A DNA stretch of 64,000 nt from Ciona savignyi (lineage: Eukaryota; Chordata; Ascidiacea; Phlebobranchia; Cionidae): contig CH000880.1 in assembly GCA_000149265.1 (NCBI GenBank), positions 1 to 64,000 on the forward strand. Reading direction: 5' to 3'. How positions within the stretch are numbered: the stretch's first letter is position 1; every line of letters starts with the position of its first letter. Under the pieces are notes generated by a model. It was not told the DNA's origin. It saw nothing but the letters and a program-made list of their open reading frames with translations, and searched no databases. A program made the position numbers and the translations under genes. This document shows, piece by piece, positions 10,043 through 23,002 of the stretch.

Positions 10043-12779
10043 CTATAGCGACACCGTTCGGCCACACGACCCATCTATCTTATTCATTAAACTTCGCCGC
10101 AATTTCATCCAGAAGGCGGGTCGGTCGGCGACCTCTAGCGGCCATAACAACCAGCGATTCTTCCGTACTCCCAACACCGGGAGGCGCTCTACGTCCACCC
10201 AGTCTTCCCCGCGTCGCTTCAGGTAAACGACGACCAGCGATTCGGCCGATCGCTCGCCGCTCCGCCACATCTCCGACACCATGGAGAGTTCCAAGCGCGT
10301 CCAGCTGCACTTCGCGTATCCCGCAGACAGAATCACCAGGCGTGCGCTCGGCGGATCGTATGCCGGAAGCCGCCGACGCCATTTTCGGGCGCCCGGGGTC
10401 GGAAGTCTCGCGACGGAAAGCAGAGTTTCATGGGTTCTAGTTCGTACGGGGGGGGTTTTCGATGGCGCTCAACAAATGCCGAACCACCCACGCTTTCGTC
10501 GTTCGAATCGGGAACGCACGAGATGTAAGCGTTGTATTCGTTGCCGCCGAACGCGTCTGCGGGAACCTTGCGGCGATACGAGATCTTCGCTTTCACCATT
10601 TCGTACCAGAACAAAGCTTGGAACCTGCTGGAATACGCGAACGCCACGCAACAAACAACGAGCAAGACGGAAGCGAACGCGATTCCGGTCACGACGGTGC
10701 TTTTCATCCAACATTGCTTCCCGGCGTCCCATCGAAGCATTTCCAAATAAGCGTGGCTGCTTTGCTGGAAACAAGTGGCGTTCTCGAACAATATACGACG
10801 TCTATGTCGCGCAGTGGGGGTACGTGTTTTCTATGATCCACTGCTGCAGGGGAACGATGTCGCAGTCGCAGAGGAAACGGTTGTTTTGGACGTCAGCACC
10901 ACGGAGATGTGCGAAGGAAGGCAAAGGCTGCTGGCTCCATCTGACTTATTCGGTTTCCTCGCAAGTTTATCACTTCCAGCATCGGATTATGACGGAACAA
11001 GGACCCTGGGATCATAGAAATCTTATTCCACGACAAATCGATAACCCTTCATGTGCGTCGAACCGTTAAAAGCCGACGACGAAATTTGTCGAATCTTACA
11101 TTTCGACAAAAAGAGAAACTCGACTTTTAAACCTGAAAACATTCCCGCGTTTAAACCGCGCTGTATCCCGTCTACTTGGTTGAAAGCGACGTGAGTCAGA
11201 TTGTGGTTGTTTCGGAAAGCTTTAACCGGGAACGGTGAGTGCAGGACACGGTTGCCGCTGTAGTCGACGTATTCCAGATGGGTCAAGTGTCGGAGCCAGT
11301 CCGTCGGAAATGCAGCGATCCGGTTGTAACTTAAATCTAAGGTGCGCAGAGTTATGTTTGTCAGCAAGGGCAGACTTCCCTTTTCGAGGTCCTGAATCTT
11401 ACAGTGGGAAACGTTGATGCCTTCCAACGCCGTATCGATTTCCCCCGACCGGAAACTCGTGAACCAGTTGCCAGCCAAGTCCACGTATCGAGCCTGGTTG
11501 TAGAGCGATGCTTGCTCGGTGGTGGCTGTTATGTAGAAGCTCAGCGTGTCGTCGAATATCTTGTTCCAAGCCAAGCTGATGCGATCGACGGTTCGCGGGG
11601 TCGAAGAGCGAAGCAGGAACGGAACGCGTTGAAGGTTGTTGTTCGACAAATCGATTTCGCGCAGAGACGGGACGTCGGAGAAAGCGGCAGAGTGCACGCT
11701 CGCCAACTTGTTGTGGGAAAGGTCTATGCGTCGCAGCCCTGCAACGTCGGAGAAAGTATACCCCCCCACCGTATTGATGGTGGTGTAGCGGATCCGAATC
11801 CTCCGTACCGTGGTCGAAAGGTTAGCGCACTGCAAACCGGAGAAAACCGTTCCGTCGAGCGCATCGGGCATCGGGCGGTTCGACCTCAAGCCGAATCGGA
11901 TGTCAATCGAGTCGATGGTCGAGCATTGAAACGCTTCCATGGACCTTGGTAGAGTGAGGTACGGATAATCCGACAAGTACAGCGTCCCGATCTTGTAACA
12001 CGCGAACAACCGTTTACTCAGTGCAACACGGTTGGTTTGGCTCAAGTCTATGATTTCATAAAACGCCACGTTAGAACAACGTGCACCGCCCCGTCCGCCT
12101 TTTATGTTCGAATCGTGCAAACCGACCAAGTACAAACGTTTCAACGCAGGCGGCTTGTTTCGCTTGGAAAAGTGGTCGTCGAAGACGAAATCGTGCAAAG
12201 GATTCGCGCTCAAATCGAGCGATTCCAGTCGCGGCAAACCCCCGATCGACTGCTGGGGGACTTCGACTAACGAGTTCGCCGACAAGTTTAAAACTTTCAG
12301 CTTCGCCAGTCCCCGGAAAACCCATCGATATAAGATATCGATGTTGTTCAATTGAAGATGGAGGCGTTCCAGCGCGACGAAACAACCGAACGAATCGTTG
12401 TGAATGCTGGATATCAGGTTGTTGCTCAAATCCAGAGTGCGAGTCGCTTTGAAAGCTCCACAAGACGATCTGAACGATTCGACGCCGACAGTCGTCACGC
12501 TGTTGCCCGTCATGTCCAGCACGCCGACCGTAGGCAACCGTCCACGGGGTAGATCTGGCATCCGGAGGTTCGAACAGTTGACGTAATACCGACGAGGTAC
12601 GAATCGCCCTGATGTCACCTTGATTGTGCAGTTTGACGCTGCCCATGTTATTGACGCCGCGATTCTCACCGTGGAAAATACGATACAACTCGCGATAATC
12701 ATTCTTTCTAACCTCATGCTGCCGCTCATATTGTTATTCGTTATGAGCCGAGGAAGCAGACTTACCGTTCCGCCCACAT
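10043..12779 (-). CDS. Toll-like receptor, array copy 2 (frame broken)
   Basis: Same architecture as copy 1. The ectodomain is open without a break for about 560 codons from ATG AGG at 12717, through the LRRs into SSAFNGSTHMK, the longest intact stretch among copies 1-4. Breaks then follow near 11043, 10900, 10815, 10490, 10450 (G run), 10395 and 10340, all one- or two-base length changes. TIR boxes YNAYIS, SRDFRP and FW are present in the underlying sequence. The terminal codons differ from other copies: LMR-stop is replaced by a 13-residue extension ending in VSL, because of a local insertion before the usual stop. Confidence 0.87.
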
Positions 12780-14379
12780 CCGCTACGCAGCGCTGTTCTT
12801 CACTGGTCGGGATTTACGCTGCTGTAACGAAAGAATGAATGGTCGTGTGGCCGAATGGTTGCCGCGACCGATACACATATACCGTCTCTTATACAAAAAC
12901 ATGAATATCCTATCGTTGGCGAATATAGAAGAAACGGGCGAAGTTTGAGCCTGAAATGGTTTCGTTTGAAATAAAAATGACACATCAAGTCGATTTTTTG
13001 GTTACGAGTTCCTGTATGTACACTGCACCGTTTTCCAAGTTTTATCAATCTACTTGAAAAAGGTGTCGATTTATGTGTACTTAAGGTGTATGGAGTAAAG
13101 GCTTTTACGAAATGTTTTACTTCTGTGTGTGTATTTTATTAGGAGACTTATCTCCCGGGCTGATAAAGCACGGCAGTCAAAACAAACCGCGTTATGTTTC
13201 AACGGTTGCAAATCATGCTGGTTTTGGTCTTCATGTGCACCGATAAGGCAAACACGCTTCATAAAGAATGCGGTGTACTTTTCATGCCCAATGCTTTCAT
13301 ATCTTTATGACGTCACTGACGTTGTACCGTTATGTGTCTCATCGCTTGTGTGAATGTTTTTTGAATCAAGAATTGAAGCTTTAATCCACGACCTAAACCC
13401 ACGGCCTTCCAACGTTTCGCTTAAAGCTTTTCTTTCCCGACAAAAAACGAGAAAAGTGCACGTTCGACAGCTTTATTTCACTAACGAGCTCTGCTCGATT
13501 CCAAAAAAAAGCACAAAAGCACAGCTTCAAAAGAAACACCGTCGCCCAACTTGGGCCAGGGCAACACGAAAAGGAGGGAAAGAGGGAAGGAGGGAAACTG
13601 CTCACTAAAATCACGGAAACTAATTTAAACCCTCCCCTGAAAAATAATATCGACCCCAGAACTAACCCTAACTCCAACCCCATGTTTAAAACTAACTCTA
13701 ATGTCATAATCCTTATGTTAATGTGCAGTTTCCCTCCTTCCCTCCTTTTAGGTTTCTCCCTTGGGCAACTCTCTTCTCGTCGACCGCGCGTAAAAAAACG
13801 GCGCCTCCCTGATTGTGACTCTGCAAAACAAAATTTCAAACAGCATGACTCATCGAGGGTACCACTCGTCACGTCCGGCCGTCGCCCACCATAGAGATCC
13901 ATTGATCGCTTTATAATCTAAAGGACTGGCGAACGATCACAAAATGGCCGCCTTCTTTAAGAGATGGTGTGCTTCTATTCACGCGGGAAAAACAAAGACA
14001 TTTTAAGTTCAGTCAAAAAGCATAAAACAAGACCGTTCTGGTGTGTGGACGGCGTTTGTTTTACTAAAGTTCCGTTTTAAACTTTAAAAATCCGAATTGC
14101 TGGCGCAAGGAGAATGTTTACAGCGATTCAAGTCGTAACAATGCACGTTGTTACGCGGGTTGCGCAATGTCTGCCTCGGGTGAGGTTCGGGAGTTTGCTC
14201 GAGTGACTGCTGCAGGTCGTGAGGTTTTCAGCAGCTAATTCGACTTGCGCCGTCCGTGTTTTTGTGCGTTTTTAACATCGATTTCCGGTGTGTGTGGCGA
14301 AGCTCACAAGTTACAAGTGGTCCACCGCGTAAAACTTTTAAAAAACACTATAGCGACACCGTTCGGCCACACGACCCAT
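12780..14379. other. TLR inter-gene spacer 2
   Basis: Near-identical to spacer 1: SINE family 2 fragment near 12840, CRE palindrome at 13308-13315, and the foldback element around 13566-13762. No gene seen. Confidence 0.6.
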
Positions 14380-17087
14380 CTATCTCATTAAACTTCGCCG
14401 CAATTTCATCCAGAAGGCGGGTCGGTCGGCGACCTCTAGCGGCCATAACAACCAGCGATTCTTCCCGTACTCCCAACACCGGGAGGCGCTCTACGTCCAC
14501 CCAGTCTTCCCCGCGTCGCTTCAGGTAAACGACGACCAGCGATTCGGCCGATCGCTCGCCGCTCCGCCACATCTCCGACACCATGGAGAGTTCCAAGCGC
14601 GTCCAGCTGCACTTCGCGTATCCCGCAGACAGAATCACCAGCGTGCGCTCGGCGGATCGTATGCCGGAAGCCGCCGACGCCATTTTCGGGCGCCCGGGTC
14701 GGAAGTCTCGCGACGGAAAGCAGAGTTTCATGGGTTCTAGTTCGTACGGGGGGTTTTCGATGGCGCTCAACAAATGCCGAACCACCCACGCTTCGTCGTT
14801 CGAATCGGGAACGCACGAGATGTAAGCGTTGTATTCGTTGCCGCCGAACGCGTCTGCGGGAACCTTGCGGCGATACGAGATCTTCGCTTTCACCATTTCG
14901 TACCAGAACAAAGCTTGGAACCTGCTGGAATACGCGAACGCCACGCAACAAACAACGAGCAAGACGGAAGCGAACGCGATTCCGGTCACGACGGTGCTTT
15001 TCATCCAACATTGCTTCCCGGCGTCCCATCGAAGCATTTCCAAATAAGCGTGGCTGCTTTGCTGGAAACAAGTGGGCGTTCTCGAACAGTATACGACGTC
15101 TATGTCGCGCAGTGGGGTACGTGTTTTCTATGATCCACTGCTGCAGGGGAACGATGTCGCAGTCGCAGAGGAAACGGTTGTTTTGGACGTCGAGCACGGC
15201 CGGACGATGTGCGAGGAAGGCAAAGGCTGCTGGCTCCATCTGACTTATTCGGTTTCCTCGCAAGTTTATCACTTCCAGCATCGGATTATGACGGAACAAG
15301 GACCCTGGGATCATAGAAATCTTATTCCACGACAAATCGATACCTTTCATGTGCGTCGAACCGTTAAAAGCCGACGACGAAATTTGTCGAATCTTACATT
15401 TCGACAAAAAGAGAAACTCGACTTTTAAACCTGAAAACATTCCCGCGTTTAAACCGCGCTGTATCCCGTCTACTTGGTTGAAAGCGACGTGAGTCAGATT
15501 GTGGTTGTTTCGGAAAGCTTTAACCGGGAACGGTGAGTGCAGGACACGGTTGCCGCTGTAGTCGACGTATTCCAGATGGGTCAAGTGTCGGAGCCAGTCC
15601 GTCGGAAATGCAGCGATCCGGTTGTAACTTAAATCTAAGGTGCGCAGAGTTATGTTTTTCAGCAAGGGCAGACTTCCCTTTTCGAGGTCCTGAATCTTAC
15701 AGTGGGAAACGTTGATGCCTTCCAACGCCGTATCGATTTCCCCCGACCGGAAACTCGTGAACCAGTTGCCAGCCAAGTCCACGTATCGAGCCTGGTTGTA
15801 GAGCGATGCTTGCTCGGTGGTGGCTGTTATGTAGAAGCTCAGCGTGTCGTCGAATATCTTGTTCCAAGCCAAGCTGATGCGATCGACGGTTCGCGGGGTC
15901 GAAGAGCGAAGCAGGAACGGAACGCGTTGAAGGTTGTTGTTCGACAAATCGATTTCGCGCAGAGACGGGACGTCGGAGAAAGCGGCAGAGTGCACGCTCG
16001 CCAACTTGTTGTGGGAAAGGGTCTATGCGTCGCAGCCCTGCAACGTCGGAGAAAGTATACCCCCCCACCGTATTGATGGTGGTGTAGCGGATCCGAATCC
16101 TCCGTACCGTGGTCGAAAGGTTAGCGCACTGCAAACCGGAGAAAACCGTTCCGTCGAGCGCATCGGGCATCGGGCGGTTCGACCTCAAGCCGAATCGGAT
16201 GTCAATCGAGTCGATGGTCGAGCATTGAAACGCTTCCATGGACCTTGGTAGAGTGAGGTACGGATAATCCGACAAGTACAAGCGTCCCGATTCTTGTAAC
16301 CACGCGAACAAACCGTTTACTCAGTGCAACCACGGTTGGTTTGGCTCAAGTCTATGATTTCATAAAACGCCACGTTAGAAACAACGTGCACCGCCCCCGT
16401 CTCGCCTTTTATGTTCGAATCGTGCAAACCGACCAAAGTACAAACGTTTCAACGCAGGCGGCTTGTTTCGCTTGGAAAAGTGGTCGTCGAAGACGAAATC
16501 GTGCAAAGGATTCGCGCTCAAATCGAGCGATTCCAGTCGCGGCAAACCCCCGATCGACTGCTGGGGGACTTCGACTAACGAGTTCGCCGACAAGTTTAAA
16601 ACTTTCAGCTTCGCCAGTCCCCGGAAAACCCATCGATATAAGATATCGATGTTGTTCAATTGAAGATGGAGGCGTTCCAGCGCGACGAAACAACCGAACG
16701 AATCGTTGTGAATGCTGGATATCAGGTTGTTGCTCAAATCCAGAGTGCGAGTCGCTTTGAAAGCTCCACAAGACGATCTGAACGATTCGACGCCGACAGT
16801 CGTCACGCTGTTGCCCGTCATGTCCAGCACGCCGACCGTAGGCAACCGTCCACGGGGTAGATCTGGCATCCGGAGGTTCGAACAGTTGACGTAATACCGA
16901 CGAGGTACGAATCGCCCTGATGTCACCTTGATTGTGCAGTTTGACGCTGCCCATGTTATTGACGCCGCGATTCTCACCGTGGAAAATACGATACAACTCG
17001 CGATAATCATTCTTTCTAACCTCATGCTGCCGCTCATATTGTTATTCGTTATGAGCCGAGGAAGCAGACTTACCGTGCCGCCCACAT
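14380..17087 (-). CDS. Toll-like receptor, array copy 3 (frame broken)
   Basis: Same architecture and start (ATG 17087, 47-nt intron, stop TAG at 14380). A cluster of single-base insertions at 16280-16440 disturbs the mid-LRR region: about ten extra bases in 160 bp with almost no substitutions. Further length changes lie near 16020, 15190, 15074 and 14466. Such indel-only clusters between otherwise identical copies look like poor consensus rather than neutral decay. LRR-CT, membrane span (TGIAFASVLLVVCCVAFAY) and TIR boxes are all visible. Confidence 0.86.
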
Positions 17088-18690
17088 CCGCTATGCAGCG
17101 CTGTTCTTCACTGGTCGGGATTTACGCTGCTGTAACGAAAGAATGAATGGTCGTGTGGCCGAATGGTTGCCGCGACCGATACACATATACCGTCTCTTAT
17201 ACAAAAACATGAATATCCTATCGTTGGCGAATATAGAAGAAACGGGCGAAGTTTGAGCCTGAAATGGTTTCGTTTGAAATAAAAATGACACATCAAGTCG
17301 ATTTTTTGGTTACGAGTTCCTGTATGTACACTGCACCGTTTTCCAAGTTTTATCAATCTACTTGAAAAAGGTGTCGATTTATGTGTACTTAAGGTGTATG
17401 GAGTAAAGGCTTTTACGAAATGTTTTACTTCTGTGTGTGTATTTTATTAGGAGACTTATCTCCCGGGCTGATAAAGCACGGCAGTCAAAACAAACCGCGT
17501 TATGTTTCAACGGTTGCAAATCATGCTGGTTTTGGTCTTCATGTGCACCGATAAGGCAAACACGCTTCATAAAGAATGCGGTGTACTTTTCATGCCCAAT
17601 GCTTTCATATCTTTATGACGTCACTGACGTTGTACCGTTATGTGTCTCATCGCTTGTGTGAATGTTTTTTGAATCAAGAATTGAAGCTTTAATCCACGAC
17701 CTAAACCCACGGCCTTCCAACGTTTCGCTTAAAGCTTTTCTTTCCCGACAAAAAACGAGAAAAGTGCACGTTCGACAGCTTTATTTCACTAACGAGCTCT
17801 GCTCGATTCCAAAAAAAAGCACAAAAGCACAGCTTCAAAAGAAACACCGTCGCCCAACTTGGGCCAGGGCAACACAAAGAAAGGAGAAAAAAGGGAAAAT
17901 GAAGAAAACTGCTCACTAAAATCACGGAAACTAATTTAAACCCTCCCCTGAAAAATAATATCGACCCCAGAACTAACCCTAACTCCAACCCCATGTTTAA
18001 AACTAACTCTAATGTCATAATCCTTATGTTAATGTGCAGTTTCCCTCCTTCCCTCCTTTTAGGTTTCTCCCTTGGGCAACTCTCTTCTCGTCGACCGCGC
18101 GTAAAAAAACGGCGCCTCCCTGATTGTGACTCTGCAAAACAAAATTTCAAACAGCATGACTCATCGAGGGTACCACTCGTCACGTCCGGCCGTCGCCCAC
18201 CATAGAGATCCATTGATCGCTTTATAATCTAAAGGACTGGCGAACGATCACAAAATGGCCGCCTTCTTTAAGAGATGGTGTGCTTCTATTCACGCGGGAA
18301 AAACAAAGACATTTTAAGTTCAGTCAAAAAGCATAAAACAAGACCGTTCTGGTGTGTGGACGGCGTTTGTTTTACTAAAGTTCCGTTTTAAACTTTAAAA
18401 ATCCGAATTGCTGGCGCAAGGAGAATGTTTACAGCGATTCAAGTCGTAACAATGCACGTTGTTACGCGGGTTGCGCAATGTCTGCCTCGGGTGAGGTTCG
18501 GGAGTTTGCTCGAGTGACTGCTGCAGGTCGTGAGGTTTTCAGCAGCTGATTCGACTTGCGCCGTCCGTGTTTTTGTGCGTTTTTAACATCGATTTCCGGT
18601 GTGTGTGGCGAAGCTCACAAGTTACAAGTGGTCCACCGCGTAAAACTTTTAAAAAACACTATAGCGACACCGTTCGGCCACACGACCCAT
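17088..18690. other. TLR inter-gene spacer 3
   Basis: As spacer 1, with the CRE palindrome at 17616-17623. The left arm of the foldback element (about 17875-17910) differs from all other units. No gene seen. Confidence 0.6.
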
Positions 18691-21404
18691 CTATCTCATT
18701 AAACTTCGCCGCAATTTCATCCAGAAGGCGGGGTCGGTCGGCGACCTCTAGCGGCCATAACAACCAGCGATTCTTCCGTACTCCCAACACCGGGAGGCGC
18801 TCTACGTCCACCCAGTCTTCCCCGCGTCGCTTCAGGTAAACGACGACCAGCGATTCGGCCGATCGCTCGCCGCTCCGCCACATCTCCGACACCATTGGAG
18901 AGTTCCAAGCGCGTCCAGCTGCACTTCGCGTATCCCGCAGACAGAATCACCAGCGTGCGCTCGGCGGATCGTATGCCGGAAGCCGCCGACGCCATTTTCG
19001 GGCGCTCCGGGTCCGGAAGTCTCGCGACGGAAAGCAGAGTTTCATGGGTTCTAGTTCGTACGGGGGGTTTTCGATGGCGCTCAACAAATGCCGAACCACC
19101 CACGCTTCGTCGTTCGAATCGGGAACGCACGAGATGTAAGCGTTGTATTCGTTGCCGCCGAACGCGTCTGCGGGAACCTTGCGGCGATACGAGATCTTCG
19201 CTTTCACCATTTCGTACCAAAACAAAGCTTGGAACCTGCTGGAATACGCGAACGCCACGCAACAAACAACGAGCAAGACGGAAGCGAACGCGATTCCGGT
19301 CACGACGGTGCTTTTCATCCAACATTGCTTCCCGGCGTCCCATCGAAGCATTTCCAAATAAGCGTGGCTGCTTTGCTGGAAACAAGTGGCGTTCTCGAAC
19401 AGTATACGACGTCTATGTCGCGCAGTGGGGGGTACGTGTTTTCTATGATCCACTGCTGCAGGGGAACGATGTCGCAGTCGCAGAGGAAACGGTTGTTTTG
19501 GACGTCGAGCGAACGGAGGATGTCGAGGAGAAGGCAAAGGCTGCTGGCTCCATCTGACTTATTCGGTTTCCTCGCAAGTTTATCACTTCCAGCATCGGAT
19601 TATGACGGAACAAGGACCCTGGGATCATAGAAATCTTATTCCACGACAAATCGATAACCTTCATGTGCGTCGAACCGTTAAAAGCCGACGACGAAATTTG
19701 TCGAATCTTACATTTCGACAAAAAGAGAAACTCGACTTTTAAACCTGAAAACATTCCCGCGTTTAAACCGCGCTGTATCCCGTCTACTTGGTTGAAAGCG
19801 ACGTGAGTCAGATTGTGGTTGTTTCGGAAAGCTTTAACCGGGAACGGTGAGTGCAGGACACGGTTGCCGCTGTAGTCGACGTATTCCAGATGGGTCAAGT
19901 GTCGGAGCCAGTCCGTCGGAAATGCAGCGACCCGGTTGTAACTTAAATCTAAGGTGCGCAGAGTTATGTTTTTCAGCAAGGGCAGACTTCCCTTTTCGAG
20001 GTCCTGAATCTTACAGTGGGAAACGTTGATGCCTTCCAACGCCGTATCGATTTCCCCCCGACCGGAAACTCGTGAACCAGTTGCCAGCCAAGTCCACGTA
20101 TCGAGCCTGGTTGTAGAGCGATGCTTGCTCGGTGGTGGCTGTTATGTAGAAGCTCAGCGTGTCGTCGAATATCTTGTTCCAAGCCAAAGCTGATGCGATC
20201 GACCGGTTCGCGGGGTCGAAGAGCGAAGCAGGAACGGAACGCGTTGAAGGTTGTTGTTCGACAAATCGATTTCGCGCAGAGACGGGACGTCGGAGAAAAG
20301 CGGCAGAGTGCACGCTCGCCAACTTGTTGTGGGAAAGGTCTATGCGTCGCAGCCCTGCAACGTCGTGAGAAAGTATACCCCCCCCCACCGTATTGATGGT
20401 GGTGTAGCGGATCCGAATCCTCCGTACCGTGGTCGAAAGGTTAGCGCACTGCAAACCGGAGAAAACCGTTCCGTCGAGCGCATCGGGCATCGGGCGGTTC
20501 GACCTCAAGCCGGAATCGGATGTCAATCGAGTCGATGGTCGAGCATTGAAACGCTTCCATGGACCTTGGTAGAGTGAGGTACGGATAATCCGACAAGTAC
20601 AGCGTCCCGATCTTGTAACACGCGAACAACCGTTTACTCAGTGCAACACGGTTGGTTTGGCTCAAGTCTATGATTTCATAAAACGCCACGTTAGAACAAC
20701 GTGCACCGCCCCGTCCGCCTTTTATGTTCGAATCGTGCAAACCGACCAAGTACAAACGTTTCAACGCAGGCGGCTTGTTTCGCTTGGAAAAGTGGTCGTC
20801 GAAGACGAAATCGTGCAAAGGATTCGCGCTCAAATCGAGCGATTCCAGTCGCGGCAAACCCCCGCATCGAGCTGCTGGGGGACTTCGACTAACGAGTTCG
20901 CCGACAAGTTTAAAACTTTCAGCTTCGCCAGTCCCCGGAAAACCCATCGATATAAGATATCGATGTTGTTCAATTGAAGATGGAGGCGTTCCAGCGCGAC
21001 GAAACAACCGAAACGAATCGTTGTGAATGCTGGATATCAGGTTGTTGCTCAAATCCAGAGTGCGAGTCGCTTTGAAAGCTCCACAAGACGATCTGAACGA
21101 TTCGACGCCGACAGTCGTCACGCTGTTGCCCGTCATGTCCAGCACGCCGACCGTAGGCAACCGTCCACGGGGTAGATCTGGCATCCGGAGGTTCGAACAG
21201 TTGACGTAATACCGATCGAGGATACGAATCGCCCTGATGTCACCTTGATTGTGCAGTTTGACGCTGCCCATGTTATTGACGCCGCGATTCTCACCGTGGA
21301 AAATACGATACAACTCGCGATAATCATTCTTTCTAACCTCATGCTGCCGCTCATATTGTTATTCGTTATGAGCCGAGGAAGCAGACTTACCGTGCCGCCC
21401 ACAT
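18691..21404 (-). CDS. Toll-like receptor, array copy 4 (most disrupted of the full-length copies)
   Basis: Same gene, start ATG 21404, stop TAG 18691. At least ten length changes are spread over the coding region, for example near 21215, 21012, 20865, 20515, 20380, 20300, 20200, 20057, 19515, 19430, 19010 and 18730, while substitutions against copies 1-3 are few. The head keeps the signal peptide and first LRRs, and the end keeps TIR box 1, box 2 and the FW region. Either a recent pseudogene or, more likely given the indel bias, a badly resolved repeat copy. Confidence 0.83.
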
Positions 21405-23002
21405 CCGCTATGCAGCGCTGTTCTTCACTGGTCGGGATTTACGCTGCTGTAACGAAAGAATGAATGGTCGTGTGGCCGAATGGTTGCCGCGACCGATACA
21501 CATATACCGTCTCTTATACAAAAACATGAATATCCTATCGTTGGCGAATATAGAAGAAACGGGCGAAGTTTGAGCCTGAAATGGTTTCGTTTGAAATAAA
21601 AATGACACATCAAGTCGATTTTTTGGTTACGAGTTCCTGTATGTACACTGCACCGTTTTCCAAGTTTTATCAATCTACTTGAAAAAGGTGTCGATTTATG
21701 TGTACTTAAGGTGTATGGAGTAAAGGCTTTTACGAAATGTTTTACTTCTGTGTGTGTATTTTATTAGGAGACTTATCTCCCGGGCTGATAAAGCACGGCA
21801 GTCAAAACAAACCGCGTTATGTTTCAACGGTTGCAAATCATGCTGGTTTTGGTCTTCATGTGCACCGATAAGGCAAACACGCTTCATAAAGAATGCGGTG
21901 TACTTTTCATGCCCAATGCTTTCATATCTTTATGACGTCACTGACGTTGTACCGTTATGTGTCTCATCGCTTGTGTGAATGTTTTTTGAATCAAGAATTG
22001 AAGCTTTAACTCCACGACCTAAACCCACGGCCTTCCAACGTTTCGCTTAAAGCTTTTCTTTCCCGACAAAAAACGAGAAAAGTGCACGTTCGACAGCTTT
22101 ATTTCACTAACGAGCTCTGCTCGATTCCAAAAAAAAGCACAAAAGCACAGCTTCAAAAGAAACACCGTCGCCCAACTTGGGCCAGGGCAACACGAAAAGG
22201 AGGGAAAGAGGGAAGGAGGGAAACTGCTCACTAAAATCACGGAAACTAATTTAAACCCTCCCCTGAAAAATAATATCGACCCCAGAACTAACCCTAACTC
22301 CAACCCCATGTTTAAAACTAACTCTAATGTCATAATCCTTATGTTAATGTGCAGTTTCCCTCCTTCCCTCCTTTTAGGTTTCTCCCTTGGGCAACTCTCT
22401 TCTCGTCGACCGCGCGTAAAAAAACGGCGCCTCCCTGATTGTGACTCTGCAAAACAAAATTTCAAACAGCATGACTCATCGAGGGTACCACTCGTCACGT
22501 CCGGCCGTCGCCCACCATAGAGATCCATTGATCGCTTTATAATCTAAAGGACTGGCGAACGATCACAAAATGGCCGCCTTCTTTAAGAGATGGTGTGCTT
22601 CTATTCACGCGGGAAAAACAAAGACATTTTAAGTTCAGTCAAAAAGAATAAAACAAGACCGTTCTGGTGTGTGGACGGCGTTTGTTTTACTAAATTTCGG
22701 TTTTAAACTTTAAAAATCCGAATTGCTGGCGCCAGGAGAATGTTTACAAGCGATTCAAGTCGTAACAATGCACGTTGTTACGCGTGTTGCGCAATGCCTG
22801 CCTCGGGTGAGGTTCGGGAGTTTGCTCGAGTGACTGCTGCTGGTCGTGAGGTTTTCAGCAGCTAATTCGACTCGCGCCGTGTTTTTGTGCGTTTTTAACA
22901 GCGATTTCCGGTGTGTGTGGCGAAGCTCACAACTTACAAGTGGTCCACCGCGTAAAACATTAAAAAAACACTATAGCGCCACCGTTCGGCCACACGACCC
23001 GT
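21405..23002. other. TLR inter-gene spacer 4, subgroup switch
   Basis: From 21405 to about 22640 it follows the copy 1-4 subgroup. From about 22645 (AAAAAGAATAAAAC, CTAAATTTCGG, GCGCCAGGAG) it follows the copy 5-7 subgroup. The CRE palindrome is at 21933-21940. The switch point probably marks the edge of the latest amplification. Confidence 0.6.
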
